Below the pieces are notes generated by a model. It searched no databases. It worked only from the letters and a program-made list of their open reading frames with translations, and was not told the DNA's origin. A program made the position numbers and the translations under genes. Shown here piece after piece: positions 38,504 through 38,907 of a DNA stretch of 38,907 bases (within the stretch, counting starts at the first letter, position 1; every line of letters starts with the position of its first letter). Source of the DNA: Nitrososphaerales archaeon (GTDB lineage Archaea; Thermoproteota; Nitrososphaeria; Nitrososphaerales; Nitrososphaeraceae); NCBI GenBank assembly GCA_029237505.1, contig JARBAW010000043.1:1-38907 (forward strand). Reading direction: 5' to 3'.

Positions 38504-38601
38504 GGTCTAATGAGTTATCATATCGTCTAATAATCTATTACCTGGCACTTGACAGATTGAGGGAACAGACACTTCAATAGCTATATTCGAATTTTTAAAA
38601 C

Positions 38602-38907
38602 TCAAGTACGTTGGTTCTGAACAATAAACTGCAATCCCTTATTGATGTCAATAGTAGGCTTCCAGCTAAAGTCTTTAGAAACCTTCCTGATATCGGCAAC
38701 CATGTCAGATACATCGCACTTGGATCCTTTAGAAAATCCAATCTCTATTTTCTTTGCAAATAATTTAGATAATTTATTTGCGACCTGGTTCAAACTGTAA
38801 CTCTTTCCAAAACCAACATTGTAGATATTGTTTCCCTGAGGGAAATCTTGCAATATCATTCCTATCAAATATACAAAATCAGTAACAAACAGAAAATCTC
38901 TTTTAAC
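38602..38907 (-). CDS. NAD-dependent sugar epimerase/dehydratase, C-terminal part (runs off the window edge)
   Basis: Frame is open to the window end: ...VKRDFLFVTDFVYLIGMILQDFPQGNNIYNVGFGKSYSLNQVANKLSKLF...KCDVSDMVADIRKVSKDFSWKPTIDINKGL, typical extended-SDR C-terminus. Confidence 0.85.
   Translation of the reverse strand, partial: VKRDFLFVTDFVYLIGMILQDFPQGNNIYNVGFGKSYSLNQVANKLSKLFAKKIEIGFSKGSKCDVSDMVADIRKVSKDFSWKPTIDINKGLQFIVQNQRT

Overview
The window looks like a chromosomal segment of an ammonia-oxidising-type thaumarchaeon, probably the Nitrososphaera/Nitrosocosmicus side. The lineage call is inferred from gene content: archaeal histone, aIF1A, aIF2-alpha, Nop10, RIO2, Tsr3, LSm, archaeal PheS/PheT/TrpS, a Sulfolobus-type ferredoxin and TATA/leaderless promoters. 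I support about 43 CDSs and one tRNA-Val(CAC). Roughly 1-28.5 kb is informational and core metabolic genes. Roughly 28.5-38.9 kb is a surface-protein and glycan-assembly region. The strongest lead for an undescribed system is at 6.2-11.2 kb. There a YcaO-TfuA pair (the peptide-backbone thioamidation module) lies divergent from a small protein that resembles an Os1348/Nif11-type RiPP leader peptide. The pair is convergent with a rhodanese and a siroheme sulfite/nitrite reductase. A candidate structured RNA lies just beyond the peptide gene. Other points of interest are an MtrA-like corrinoid protein near cobalamin genes, a ferredoxin lacking the zinc-ligand histidines, a RecA-family paralog with a destroyed Walker A motif, and a bacterial-type MetK. 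All family calls are by eye from motifs; no database search was run.
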